Positions 1 through 5,754 of a stretch of 5,894 nt of DNA are shown here, piece after piece. Position 1 is the first letter of the stretch. The number at the start of each line of letters is the position of its first letter. Below the pieces are notes generated by a model, which made no database searches, had not been told where the DNA came from, and worked only from the letters and a program-made list of their open reading frames with translations. The stretch comes from an uncultured Alphaproteobacteria bacterium (GTDB lineage: Bacteria > Pseudomonadota > Alphaproteobacteria > Bin95): NCBI GenBank assembly GCA_913060845.1, contig CAJXVF010000178.1, positions 1-5,894 of the forward strand, in the 5' to 3' direction. The position numbers and the translations under genes were made by a program.

Positions 1-48
1 CGAGATGTAGAGAGGTCTCGTGGGCTCGGAGATGTGTATAAGAGACAG
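1..48 (+). other. Untrimmed Illumina Nextera i7 adapter
   Basis: This is synthetic library sequence, not genome. Positions 1-6 are the end of the P7 flow-cell primer, 7-14 (GTAGAGAG) an 8-base i7 index, 15-29 the read-2 primer part (GTCTCGTGGGCTCGG), and 30-48 the 19-bp Tn5 mosaic end (AGATGTGTATAAGAGACAG). The order and lengths match the published Nextera design exactly, and the index matches what I recall as N707. The contig therefore ends at a tagmentation site, and any reading frame crossing 48/49 is artificial. Confidence 0.98.
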
Positions 49-104
49 CGTTTGAGGATCACATCAAAGCGCTGGAGGCATTCAAAGGCGCTGTTGAGGA
101 CTGA
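49..104 (+). CDS. 3' end of an unidentified gene (partial)
   Basis: The frame starting at 51 reads about 17 codons, ending FKGAVED, to a TGA at 102-104. The 5' part is lost at the adapter junction. The residues (FEDHIKALEAF...) look like an ordinary helical C-terminus but are too few to name a family. The stop lies two bases before the GTG start of the next gene, and that gene's ribosome binding site (GAGGA, 96-100) lies inside these last codons. This suggests a co-transcribed, translationally coupled pair. A flavin reductase or another catabolic enzyme would be a natural partner for the downstream monooxygenase-like gene, but that is only inference. Confidence 0.6.
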
Positions 105-106
105 CT

Positions 107-1263
107 GTGGTCCAAGCTGGCGCAATCAATGCAGCTGCTTTGGTCGCTCGGCAGCTCATCGCAGATGCTGATAAGATTGAAGAAACTCGCCGGTTTCCAG
201 CAACGATCACGGATGCGCTCATTGCTTCCGGCATGCTTAGGATGCTGCTGCCAAAGGTTTATGGCGGTGGGGAGGTTGATCCTGGGACCTATCTTCAGGC
301 TGTTATCGCGTTGGCAAAGGGTGACGGGTCAGTCGCTTGGAACGTATTTGTCGCCAATAGCGCTGCGCTCATAGCTCCATTTCTGCCGGAAACGTCCGCC
401 CACGCGATATTCGATGACCCTGCTGCGCTGATCGCCTGGGGGCCGCCGAACGGCCAGGGTACGAAAGTGGTTGAGGGCGGATATCTCGTAAATGGCTCAT
501 GGGACTTCGCCAGCGGGTGCCGACAAGCGACTTGGATGGGCGCTCATGGCCCTGTCATCGAGGCTGATGGCAATCCTCGCCTGAACCCGCAAGGCAAACC
601 GCTGATCCGTACCTGGCTGTTTCCGGTTGATCAAGCTGAGCGCCATGATGTGTGGAACCCGATTGGCCTGCGCGGCACGGCATCTGACTCCTACACGGTG
701 CGAGACGTGTTCGTCCCGGAGGATTTCAGCTCCACCCGCGAGTATCCGGAAGATCGGCAGATATCTGGGCCGTTATACGCCTTCACTATGCAAGGGTTGT
801 ATGCCGTTGGAGTGGCGGGCGCGCACTGGGTCTGGCCCAGGCAATGCTGGAGGATTTCAGGGCGCTGGCTGCAGAGAAAACTCCGCGTGGGCGGCCCCGC
901 CTTGCTGAAGATAGTCTGACCCAAGCCGATTTCGCCCGCGCAAAAGCCCGGGTTAGCTCAGCCGAAGCCTATGCGCTTTCAGTATTGGCGGACGTATATG
1001 AGCGCGCAGACGATTGGGCGGTTATCAATTTTGAGGACCGCGCCCGCGTCCGCCTGATCTGCAGCAATGCCATCCAAGCAAGCGTTGAGGTTGCCGACTG
1101 GACCTATCGGGCAGCGGGCGTCAGCGCCATATTCCCTGGTAGCCCGTTTGAGCGCCGCTTCCGCGATATCCACACGCTGTCCCAGCAAATCCAAGCCCGT
1201 GCCGCACATTTCGAGGCCGTCGGCCAAGTTTTGCTTGGCGAAGCGCCGGCAATTTTCTACTGA
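107..1263 (+). pseudogene. Acyl-CoA dehydrogenase-fold flavin monooxygenase-like protein, frameshifted
   Basis: Two frames together give one protein of about 385 residues, normal for the acyl-CoA dehydrogenase superfamily. The first frame (107 to about 823) holds the N-terminal helical and middle beta domains: an LLPKVYGGGEVDP segment near residue 50, DGSVAWNVF near 75, a GSWDFASGC beta-domain motif near 135, and GLRGTASDSYTVRDVFVPE near 190. The second frame (about 823-1263) holds the C-terminal helical domain: NAIQASVEVADWTYRAAG, then RRFRDIHTLSQQ, then H(F)EAVGQ near the end. The pattern resembles the class D flavin monooxygenases (HsaA, HpaB, DszC or indoleacetate monooxygenase-like) more than true fatty acyl-CoA dehydrogenases, with a type-2 C-terminal domain. 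Such enzymes use reduced flavin from a partner reductase to hydroxylate aromatic or similar substrates; the substrate cannot be told here. The GTG start is supported by GAGGA six bases upstream. The frames join if one G is restored in GGCGCGCACTGG near 823, so this is either a recent mutation or a base-call error. Confidence 0.85.
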
Positions 1264-1271
1264 CCGGCGAA

Positions 1272-1318
1272 CAAGAAAAAGCCGCGCACGATATTAGCCA
1301 GGCGCGGATTTGCTTAGA
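1272..1318 (-). terminator. Rho-independent terminator-like hairpin between convergent genes
   Basis: CCGCGC (1282-1287) pairs with GCGCGG (1302-1307) around a 14-base loop. Read on the minus strand, the stem is followed by CTTTTTCTTG, a U-rich tract. It therefore best serves the leftward gene stub whose stop is at 1337. On the + strand only ATTTGCTT follows, so it may act weakly for the monooxygenase-like gene too. The stem is short and the loop long, so strength is uncertain. Confidence 0.5.
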
Positions 1319-1336
1319 GGTTAGTGAAGTGTTGGA

Positions 1337-1438
1337 TCAGCCGAGCGCGACGCGAGGTGTCGAGGCAGGCTTGTAGTCCTCCGGGAGGACCTGCGCGGCT
1401 TCAATAAAGGTGCGGATACCCTCGTGGCTCATCGCTGG
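1337..1438 (-). pseudogene. 3' stub of a minus-strand gene truncated at the IS end
   Basis: Reading leftward from the IS tip gives about 33 in-frame codons (PAMSHEGIRTFIEAA... ending TPRVALG) to a TGA at 1337-1339. A Met at 1432 could be called a start, but no ribosome binding site precedes it. The frame stays open into the IS sequence, and a terminator-like hairpin follows the stop. This fits better the C-terminus of a longer protein whose 5' part was removed at 1438/1439. I do not recognise the family. The acidic and proline-rich tail is an ordinary enzyme C-terminus. It would have been convergent with the monooxygenase-like gene. Confidence 0.5.
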
Positions 1439-1466
1439 TGTCAACGGCGCCGTAAGAAGCGGCCAG
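1439..1466 (+). repeat. IS21 terminal inverted repeat, istB side
   Basis: Reading inward from 1439 (TGTCAACGGCGCCGTAAG...GCGGCCAG). With one compensating pair of single-base gaps it matches the inward-reading 28 bases at 2686-2659 at 23 positions. Shared blocks include GGCGC, CGTAA and CGGCCAG. The TG tip is typical for IS21. Confidence 0.75.
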
Positions 1467-1502
1467 TTGGGCGCCTACAAAACCAGCCACTCAGCGCGCT
1501 GG

Positions 1503-1536
1503 AGCCCCTTGCTGGGCGATCGCCCGGCAAGGGGCT
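1503..1536. repeat. Long perfect-arm palindrome inside the IS end
   Basis: AGCCCCTTGC (1503-1512) pairs with GCAAGGGGCT (1527-1536). Between them lies the self-complementary GGGCGATCGCCC (1514-1525), with a single T:G wobble at 1513/1526. The whole 34 bases can thus form one near-continuous hairpin. It lies just 3' of istB. On the + strand it is followed by only a short TTT, and on the minus strand by no T tract. It may block transcription crossing the IS end or be a subterminal structure of the element; function is inference. Confidence 0.8.
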
Positions 1537-1550
1537 TTCGATCTTCTGAT

Positions 1551-2131
1551 TTATGGCGTCTTGGGCCTACGCGCCCGGCTCTGGGCGAGGCGGTATGAGG
1601 GCGCATTCATCTCGAGAATATGGACGTGGTGGGTCAACCGATCGAGCAGCGCGCCGGTGAGACGCTCGTCGCCGAAGGCAGCGGTCCATTCGTCGAAGGG
1701 CAGGTTCGAGGTGATGATCGTGGCGCCGCGCTCATTGCGCTGGCTGGTCAGTTCGAACAGCGCCGGTCTTGGAGAGCGGCACGAAGCCCAGTTCATCGAT
1801 GATCAGGAGCTCGACTGTGGCCAGCTGCTTGCAGGCGCAGCAGCCGGCGCTCGTCCCTGGCCTCGATCATCTCATGCACGATCGCCGACGCGGTGACGAA
1901 GCGGGTCTTGATCCCGTGCTGACAGGCGGCGAGGCCAAGGGCATTGGCGATATGCGACTTGCCAACGCCAGAGGGGCCGAGCGCGATGACGTTCTCCCGG
2001 CGGCCGACGAACGCGCCCCTGGCCAGATCGAGGACCAGCTTCTTATTGAGGGCGGGGATGGCGTCGAAGTCGAAGCTCTCCAGGCTCTTGATCGCCGGGA
2101 AGCGGGCCGCCTTGATGCGCCGGTCGATCAT
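1551..2131 (-). pseudogene. istB: IstB-like ATPase remnant, N-terminally truncated with two frameshifts
   Basis: IstB is the AAA+ helper ATPase of IS21 transposition. Three frames must be joined. The first, from 2131, carries IDRRIKAARFPAIKSL, the Walker A motif GPSGVGKS (residues 52-59 from the Met at 2131) and HEMIEARDERRLLRLQ. The middle one, about 1830-1762, carries QLATVELLIIDELGF with the Walker B motif, then VPLSKTG. The last, about 1760-1551, carries LFELTSQRNERGATIITSNL, PFDEW, GALLDRLTHHVHILEMN and ends RRPKTP. The breaks fall near 1830 and near 1760. The first 50 or so residues of a normal IstB of about 240 aa are absent because the internal deletion removed them. The Met at 2131 is probably an internal methionine (family pattern EARMIDRRIK), not the original start. 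It overlaps the istA remnant's stop as ATGA at 2131-2128. Confidence 0.9.
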
Positions 2132-2571
2132 GCGGGCCTCTGCTCGACGCCGCCGAGAATGGCCACGGCCTCGCCAAAGTCCGCCTGCGCGTGGCCCGGA
2201 GGGTGCGCCAGCGGCACGAACGCCTCCTTCAACGCCTGGCGCCGCGGACGCACATGGTCACGGACCGTCGTGGAGCCGCCAGTGAACCCGCGCTCGTCCC
2301 GCAAGCGCTCATAAATCCGCTGCGCCGTGTGCCGCTGCTTGCCATGCGATGACTGATCGGACTTCAGGATCTCATCGATAAACGCCGTGTGAGCGTCCAT
2401 CTGCGTCCGCTTGCGCGGCTGATTGCGACGATACCCGGGCGGCGCCGAAAACCGCACCATCTTCGAGACCGTGCCCCGGTCCAGGCCAAATAACCGCGCC
2501 GCTTCGCGCTCGCTCATACCGTCGCGCAGAACCACGCAACGAACTCGGTGATACGTCTCCACACCATACAT
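2128..2571 (-). pseudogene. istA: IstA transposase remnant, N-terminal third only
   Basis: IstA is the DDE transposase of IS21. This 147-residue remnant keeps the N-terminal helix-turn-helix (MSEREAARLFGLDRGTVSKM, residues 19-38), the linker with KQRHTAQRIYERLRDERGF (78-96), and the start of the integrase core HPPGHAQADFGEA, where D131 should be the first catalytic Asp. After GGVE (about 143) the family sequence stops and four unrelated residues (QRPA) lead to TGA. Normal IstA is about 400-520 aa, so the other catalytic acidic residues are lost and the protein cannot catalyse transposition. It might still bind the IS ends. The start at 2571 is preceded by GAGGCGGGG, a plausible ribosome binding site. 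Confidence 0.9.
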
Positions 2572-2613
2572 CCCCGCCTCACGCTCGATTGTTCGAACAT
2601 GAGACTGCCAAAT

Positions 2614-2652
2614 GGCGGGATTTTAAGCCGCCCGCGGCTTGATTATCCCGCC
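2614..2652. repeat. Two-part palindrome at the istA-side IS end
   Basis: GGCGGGAT (2614-2621) pairs with ATCCCGCC (2645-2652). Nested within it, AAGCCGC (2625-2631) pairs with GCGGCTT (2634-2640) around a CC loop. The structure lies between the istA start and the IS tip. It overlaps the stop of the truncated permease (2643-2645). It may be a transposase-related subterminal structure or may insulate istA from outside transcription; no T tract follows it on the minus strand. Confidence 0.7.
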
Positions 2653-3417
2653 GCTCCTCTGGCCGGTTTTACGAGCGCCCTTAGCACACCGCGTGTTAGG
2701 TCAATTACGTGGGCCAAAGGGTTGTAGAGCAAATACGTCCGCCATTCGGTGGGCACGTCTGACAATAGGAACAGCACGCCGGACGTGAAAAACAAGATAC
2801 GTCTACTCGTCGCGACAATAAATAGAAACGATGGCGCGATCACCAAAACGCAGCCGATGGCATGGCCAAATATAGCGCCCAGATAGGTCACCGTCAGCAT
2901 TGCCGCTGCCACACCGAGTGGGTCCGCGATACCCACATCTTAACCAGCAGCCCAAAACAGTGCGATCAAGATCGTCATGACAGCCAACTTGGTGCCAAGC
3001 TCCAAAAGCGTCCGGGCAATCACAATATCACCCACAGACACCATCGGATAAACCACACGCTGCCGATTGGTCTGGTATGCATCGAGATGCCTGGTTTTGC
3101 GCATCTGTAAACGTCAGCCATGCCATCATGCCGGACAGCAACAGCAACTCGACAGATGCGCCGTGGGCCGCGCGGCGTCCAAGGGCTGCGTATACGAAGG
3201 CCAGCGTCATGATGAATAGCAGCGGCACAATCACGGCCCATAGATAGCCCAAATGATACTGGCCGAATCGGGTCCGTACTTCACGCAGGATAATTGCCAC
3301 GATCACGCGTCGCTGCACGGCCAAGCCTTGCAGCAGCTCACTCAATAAGGATGGCGCAGAGTCGCCCCGGCTGACAAGCGGCCTAGGCTGAGGGTCTGGG
3401 CGCATGGGCAGTCGCAT
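2643..3417 (-). pseudogene. KpsM/Wzm-type polysaccharide-export ABC permease, broken and truncated
   Basis: This is the inner-membrane permease of an ABC-2 polysaccharide exporter, which with a KpsT-type ATPase moves capsule or O-antigen chains across the inner membrane. The N-terminal part (3417 to about 3100) shows the family signature LREVRTRFGQYHLGYLWA, then a first membrane helix (VIVPLLFIMTLAFVYAALG) and ELLLLSGMMAWLTFTDA. A one-base insertion (or two-base deletion) near 3099 shifts the frame to RHLDAYQTNRQRVVYPM, then DIVIARTLLELG and a hydrophobic segment ending FWAAG. An in-frame TAA at 2942-2940 follows. The same frame continues DVGIADPLGVAAAMLTVTYL, then IAPSFLFIVATSRRILFF and LLYNPLAHVIDLTRG. 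At 2686 the IS begins and supplies a foreign tail ending KPARGAAG before the stop. The expected last few tens of residues, usually one more membrane helix, are missing. Start 3417 is chosen because it follows the lipoprotein stop; 3405 is also possible. No ATPase gene is in the window. Confidence 0.85.
2659..2686 (-). repeat. IS21 terminal inverted repeat, istA side
   Basis: Reading inward on the minus strand from 2686 (TGCTAAGGGCGCTCGTAA...CCGGCCAG). It pairs with the repeat at 1439-1466. The tip falls exactly where the export-permease reading frame loses its expected sequence, which independently supports the boundary. Confidence 0.75.
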
Positions 3418-3425
3418 GGAGATGC

Positions 3426-3825
3426 CTAGCCGGTCGTAACCGGCGACCAGTACCAGCCGGTATCGCCCTGGCACGCGACACGGCCAATCATACGGCCATC
3501 GGTAACGCAGCGGACGGAAACTTGTTTGCACAGGCGCCCGCTAGAGGCGTTGTATGCGCGCACTACAGTTAGCTCGACCGGTCCGCCCTGGCTCATCAAC
3601 TGAATGCACGGAGCCAGAGGCGGCAGACGCAATCGCGTCTAATCCAGGGCTTGCCTGCGCTGAACTATTAACGCCAGCACGTGCGCCAATATTCGCAGAC
3701 GGCGTGGATGGCCGCGTACCGTCATTGGTCAGCCTAGGCGGGCCGCCACACGCGCTGAGCGTCAGCGCCAGGACAGCCGTCAGCGCCATTGCAGCGGGCG
3801 AGAATGATCGTTGAAGGTTTTCCAT
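3426..3825 (-). pseudogene. Small lipoprotein with C-terminal Cys-rich beta domain, frameshifted
   Basis: From the ATG at 3825 the protein begins MENLQRSFSPAAMALTAVLA followed by LTLSACGG. This is a lipoprotein signal peptide with lipobox LSAC, the lipidated Cys near residue 26. A low-complexity Ser/Ala/Pro-rich linker follows (about residues 30-80). A frame change near 3585-3590 (one extra base, or two missing) leads to a compact C-terminal part, VELTVVRAYNASSGRLCKQV, then CVTDGRMIGRVACQGDTGWY, ending at a TAG (3428-3426). The three cysteines and the Gly/Trp pattern suggest a small secreted beta domain such as those on envelope lipoproteins in polysaccharide loci; I do not recognise a named family. 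The corrected protein is about 133 residues. Its stop lies eight bases before the permease start, so the two were probably one leftward operon. A TTG at 3834 is an alternative start, but 3825 gives the better signal peptide. Confidence 0.7.
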
Positions 3826-3911
3826 ATCGCCCAAGCGGGCCGCATACGCGTGGGCGCCTCGTCAAGAGCAATGCTTACAAGCTGTGATCAATATCTGCTA
3901 ACCGGCGCTCT
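3826..3911. promoter_or_regulatory. Divergent intergenic region between lipoprotein and kpsF
   Basis: These 86 bases separate two outward-facing genes and must hold the promoter for each unless a distant one is used. A weak rightward candidate is TTACAA at 3871-3876, 17 bases before CTAACC. Neither start has a strong Shine-Dalgarno sequence. I see no clear operator repeat. The kpsF frame is closed upstream by a TGA about 27 bases before its ATG, which fixes the start at 3912. Confidence 0.3.
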
Positions 3912-4892
3912 ATGGCAGAGACATCATCCCCCAAAGTTCCGACCGCGGTCACCGTTGGCCAAACGCTTATTCAGGCAGAAATTGACGGCCTAGCCGCACT
4001 TTCCGCCAGCCTCGACACTGCGTTTGCGCTCGCCGTCGATACATTGGTGGCTTGCAAGAACTATTGCATCGTCACCGGTGTCGGTAAATCCGGCCATATC
4101 GGATCAAAAATCGCCGCGACATTTGCATCCACCGGAACGCCTGCATTCTTCGTGCATCCAACGGAAGCCAGCCATGGCGACCTTGGCATGGTGGATCGGG
4201 ACGGCGTGCTGCTGGCTATATCAAATTCCGGCGACACCCGCGAAATGCGGGATATCTTGGCTTATGGCCAGCATGTTGGCATCCCAATCATCGGCATTAC
4301 TAAGCGCGCCGATAGTATTCTTGGGCGCAGGTCCAATATTCTGTTGAAGCTGCCGGACATGCCGGAAGCCTGCCCTAATGGCCTGGCACCAACGACGTCC
4401 ACCACGGCGACATTGGCCCTTGGCGATGCACTCGCCGTCGCCGTTATGGAGGCGCGCGGGTTCAGTCGGGAAGATTTTGGCAAGGTTCATCCGGGCGGAA
4501 AACTTGGCTTGCAGCTTCAGCATGTCAAAGATTGGCTCGCGACCGAGGGCGAAATACCGCCAACGACAACACCCGACATGGAAGCCGGCGGCGTTATTTC
4601 TGCACTCGCTGTTGACGGCATGGGCTGTATTGGCATTGTGGATGAGGACGGACAATTAGTGGGGTCAATCACCGATGGTGACCTCCGCCGCGCCTTCTCC
4701 CCCGAGTTTTTCCAGAAAACGGCCCGCGACATAATGAATCCAACCCCCGTTAACATCACACCCGATGTGCGCATGCAGGACGCGATTGAGATCATGACCG
4801 AACGGCGTATCTCCAATATCTTCGTCGTCGAAGCTGGCGTGCTGAAGGGCATCATTCATATGAAAGACCTGCTCCGCGCCGGATATTTGTAG
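3912..4892 (+). CDS. kpsF: D-arabinose-5-phosphate isomerase (KdsD/KpsF family)
   Basis: It interconverts D-ribulose 5-phosphate and D-arabinose 5-phosphate in the cytoplasm, the first step towards CMP-Kdo for lipopolysaccharide and for Kdo-linked capsules. The 326 residues match the usual length. Domain order is an N-terminal SIS sugar-isomerase domain (about 35-185) and two CBS domains (about 205-265 and 270-326). Visible motifs are GVGKSGHIGSKIAATFASTG (56-75), HPTEASHGDLGM (82-93), SNSGDT (104-109) and VHPGG (192-196). The four residues important in E. coli KdsD fall at identical numbers: K59, E111, E152 and H193, together with H88. The CBS pair carries the characteristic TDGDLRRAF and ends with HMKDLLRAGYL. 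The enzyme looks fully functional. It starts an apparent operon with the glycosyltransferase 13 bases downstream and is divergent from the lipoprotein. Only one copy is in view, so whether it is the housekeeping kdsD or a capsule-dedicated kpsF cannot be settled; the neighbours favour kpsF. Confidence 0.95.
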   Translation: MAETSSPKVPTAVTVGQTLIQAEIDGLAALSASLDTAFALAVDTLVACKNYCIVTGVGKSGHIGSKIAATFASTGTPAFFVHPTEASHGDLGMVDRDGVLLAISNSGDTREMRDILAYGQHVGIPIIGITKRADSILGRRSNILLKLPDMPEACPNGLAPTTSTTATLALGDALAVAVMEARGFSREDFGKVHPGGKLGLQLQHVKDWLATEGEIPPTTTPDMEAGGVISALAVDGMGCIGIVDEDGQLVGSITDGDLRRAFSPEFFQKTARDIMNPTPVNITPDVRMQDAIEIMTERRISNIFVVEAGVLKGIIHMKDLLRAGYL

Positions 4893-4905
4893 CGGCGGCC
4901 ACTGA

Positions 4906-5595
4906 ATGATCAGAATTTTCATCGGGTATGACCGGCGAGAAGCTGTTGGTTTTCAGGTGTTGGCGCACTCGATCATTAGCCGCGCATCAGAACCCGTTTC
5001 GATCACGCCAATAGCACTCCAAAACCTGGGCACGCTTTACCAGCGCAAGACAGACCCGCTGCAATCCACAGAATTTTCGTTCTCACGGTTCTTTGCACCC
5101 TATCTCGCTGGCTATGCGGGGTCGGCCATTTTCATGGACTGCGATTGTCTCTGCCTCGATGACATCGCCAAACTCTGGGCTGAGCGGGACAGTCAATATG
5201 CGGTGCAATGCGTCCAGCATGACCACCGACCAGCGAATGCGACCAAGTTCTGGGGTGCCAAACAGACGCAGTATGAGAAAAAGAACTGGTCCAGTGTGAT
5301 GCTTATGAATGCAGAACGTTGCCGGGCGCTAACGCCAGAATATGTGAATACTGCCAGTGGGCTCGACTTGCACCGCTTCCGTTGGTTGGCAGATGAGTCT
5401 GAAATTGGCACCCTACCTACCCGCTGGAACCATCTCGTCGGGTATTCGGATGATGCGCTTGAAGACCAGTCAATCCTGCATTTTACGGAAGGCGCGCCCT
5501 ACATGGCCGGGTTCGAGAACGGCAAATGGGCGGATGCTTGGCACCGCGAGGCCGCCTCATTACGCGACGCTTCTGGAAATGCATGTTCAGAATGA
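4906..5595 (+). CDS. GT8-like glycosyltransferase
   Basis: A 229-residue cytoplasmic GT-A-fold enzyme, predicted to add a sugar from a nucleotide sugar to a surface-polysaccharide acceptor. It opens with IRIFIGYDRREAVGFQVLAH, the first beta strand and helix of the nucleotide-binding half. The metal-binding DxD motif is D78-C79-D80 in FMDCDCLCLDDI. Further segments I recall from a widespread bacterial and phage-associated family are GAKQTQYEKKNWSSVMLMN (117-135), LHRFRWLADESEIGTLP (155-171), RWNHLVGY (173-180) and LHFTEGAPYM (from 191). The His in LHFTEG is likely the second metal or phosphate contact. No signal peptide or membrane segment is seen. It follows kpsF by 13 bases with no obvious terminator between, so co-transcription is likely. 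Donor and acceptor cannot be read from sequence. The ORF is intact and of normal length. Confidence 0.85.
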   Translation: MIRIFIGYDRREAVGFQVLAHSIISRASEPVSITPIALQNLGTLYQRKTDPLQSTEFSFSRFFAPYLAGYAGSAIFMDCDCLCLDDIAKLWAERDSQYAVQCVQHDHRPANATKFWGAKQTQYEKKNWSSVMLMNAERCRALTPEYVNTASGLDLHRFRWLADESEIGTLPTRWNHLVGYSDDALEDQSILHFTEGAPYMAGFENGKWADAWHREAASLRDASGNACSE

Positions 5596-5754
5596 AACCA
5601 AATCGCAGAATTCGTCACATGCAATGGCGCATTTGAAGAAATTCAGCCAAACTTGTGATCGCTGACATTGCGAGCATCGTAACACCCGTGTAACGCCCGC
5701 GCTTGAATAACCCAGCGCCTAAGCGCGCGGGCGCAACTGAAATCGGAGTAGAGC
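5596..5754 (+). other. Intergenic gap with hairpin and ribosome binding site
   Basis: No gene is visible in these 159 bases. CGCCCGCGC (5694-5702) pairs with GCGCGGGCG (5725-5733) around a 22-base loop, a strong GC stem without a following T tract. It could be a Rho-assisted attenuator or a 5' leader structure rather than a classical terminator. GGAG at 5745-5748, six bases before ATG 5755, is the clearest Shine-Dalgarno sequence on the right side of the window. Confidence 0.5.

Larger units (their letters stand above)
1439..2686 (-). mobile_element. Internally deleted IS21-family element (1,248 bp)
   Basis: Two remnants in IS21 order (istA then istB, both leftward) lie between matching terminal repeats that begin with TG. 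Intact IS21 elements are roughly 2.4-2.6 kb, so about half is missing. The loss runs from the middle of the IstA integrase core to inside the N-terminal part of IstB. The remaining proteins are also broken, so the copy cannot move alone, although its ends could still be used in trans by a full-length relative. The element looks more GC-rich than the polysaccharide genes beside it. No target-site duplication is visible: the 8 bases outside are ATCGCTGG at 1431-1438 and CACCGCGT at 2687-2694. Exact boundaries depend on the repeat alignment and could be off by 1-2 bases. Confidence 0.88.

Noticed and set aside
1..48. AGATGTGTATAAGAGACAG as a genuine Tn5/IS50 end
   Set aside because: It is the hyperactive synthetic mosaic end directly joined to index and P7 primer sequence, so it is library adapter, not a natural transposon.
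1337..1432. A complete 31-residue small protein starting at the Met at 1432
   Set aside because: There is no ribosome binding site, the frame stays open into the IS, and the position against the IS tip is better explained by a truncated gene.
1769..2314. Long + strand reading frame of 181 codons across the IS
   Set aside because: It lies antisense to the istB/istA remnants, which have clear family motifs. GC-rich sequence readily gives such shadow frames, and the translation has no recognisable domain.
2128..2571. IstA remnant as a functional short DNA-binding regulator
   Set aside because: The cut falls in the middle of the catalytic core with four random residues to the stop. Nothing in the sequence shows selection for the short form, although binding to IS ends cannot be excluded.
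3418..3531. N-terminal extension of the permease up to 3531
   Set aside because: The frame is open, but this part overlaps the lipoprotein's C-terminal coding sequence and reads as arginine-rich nonsense (RPLRYRWPYDWP). The family start is near 3417.
4221..4855. Minus-strand frames opposite kpsF
   Set aside because: The + strand frame encodes a full KdsD/KpsF with all catalytic residues; the opposite frames show no motifs.
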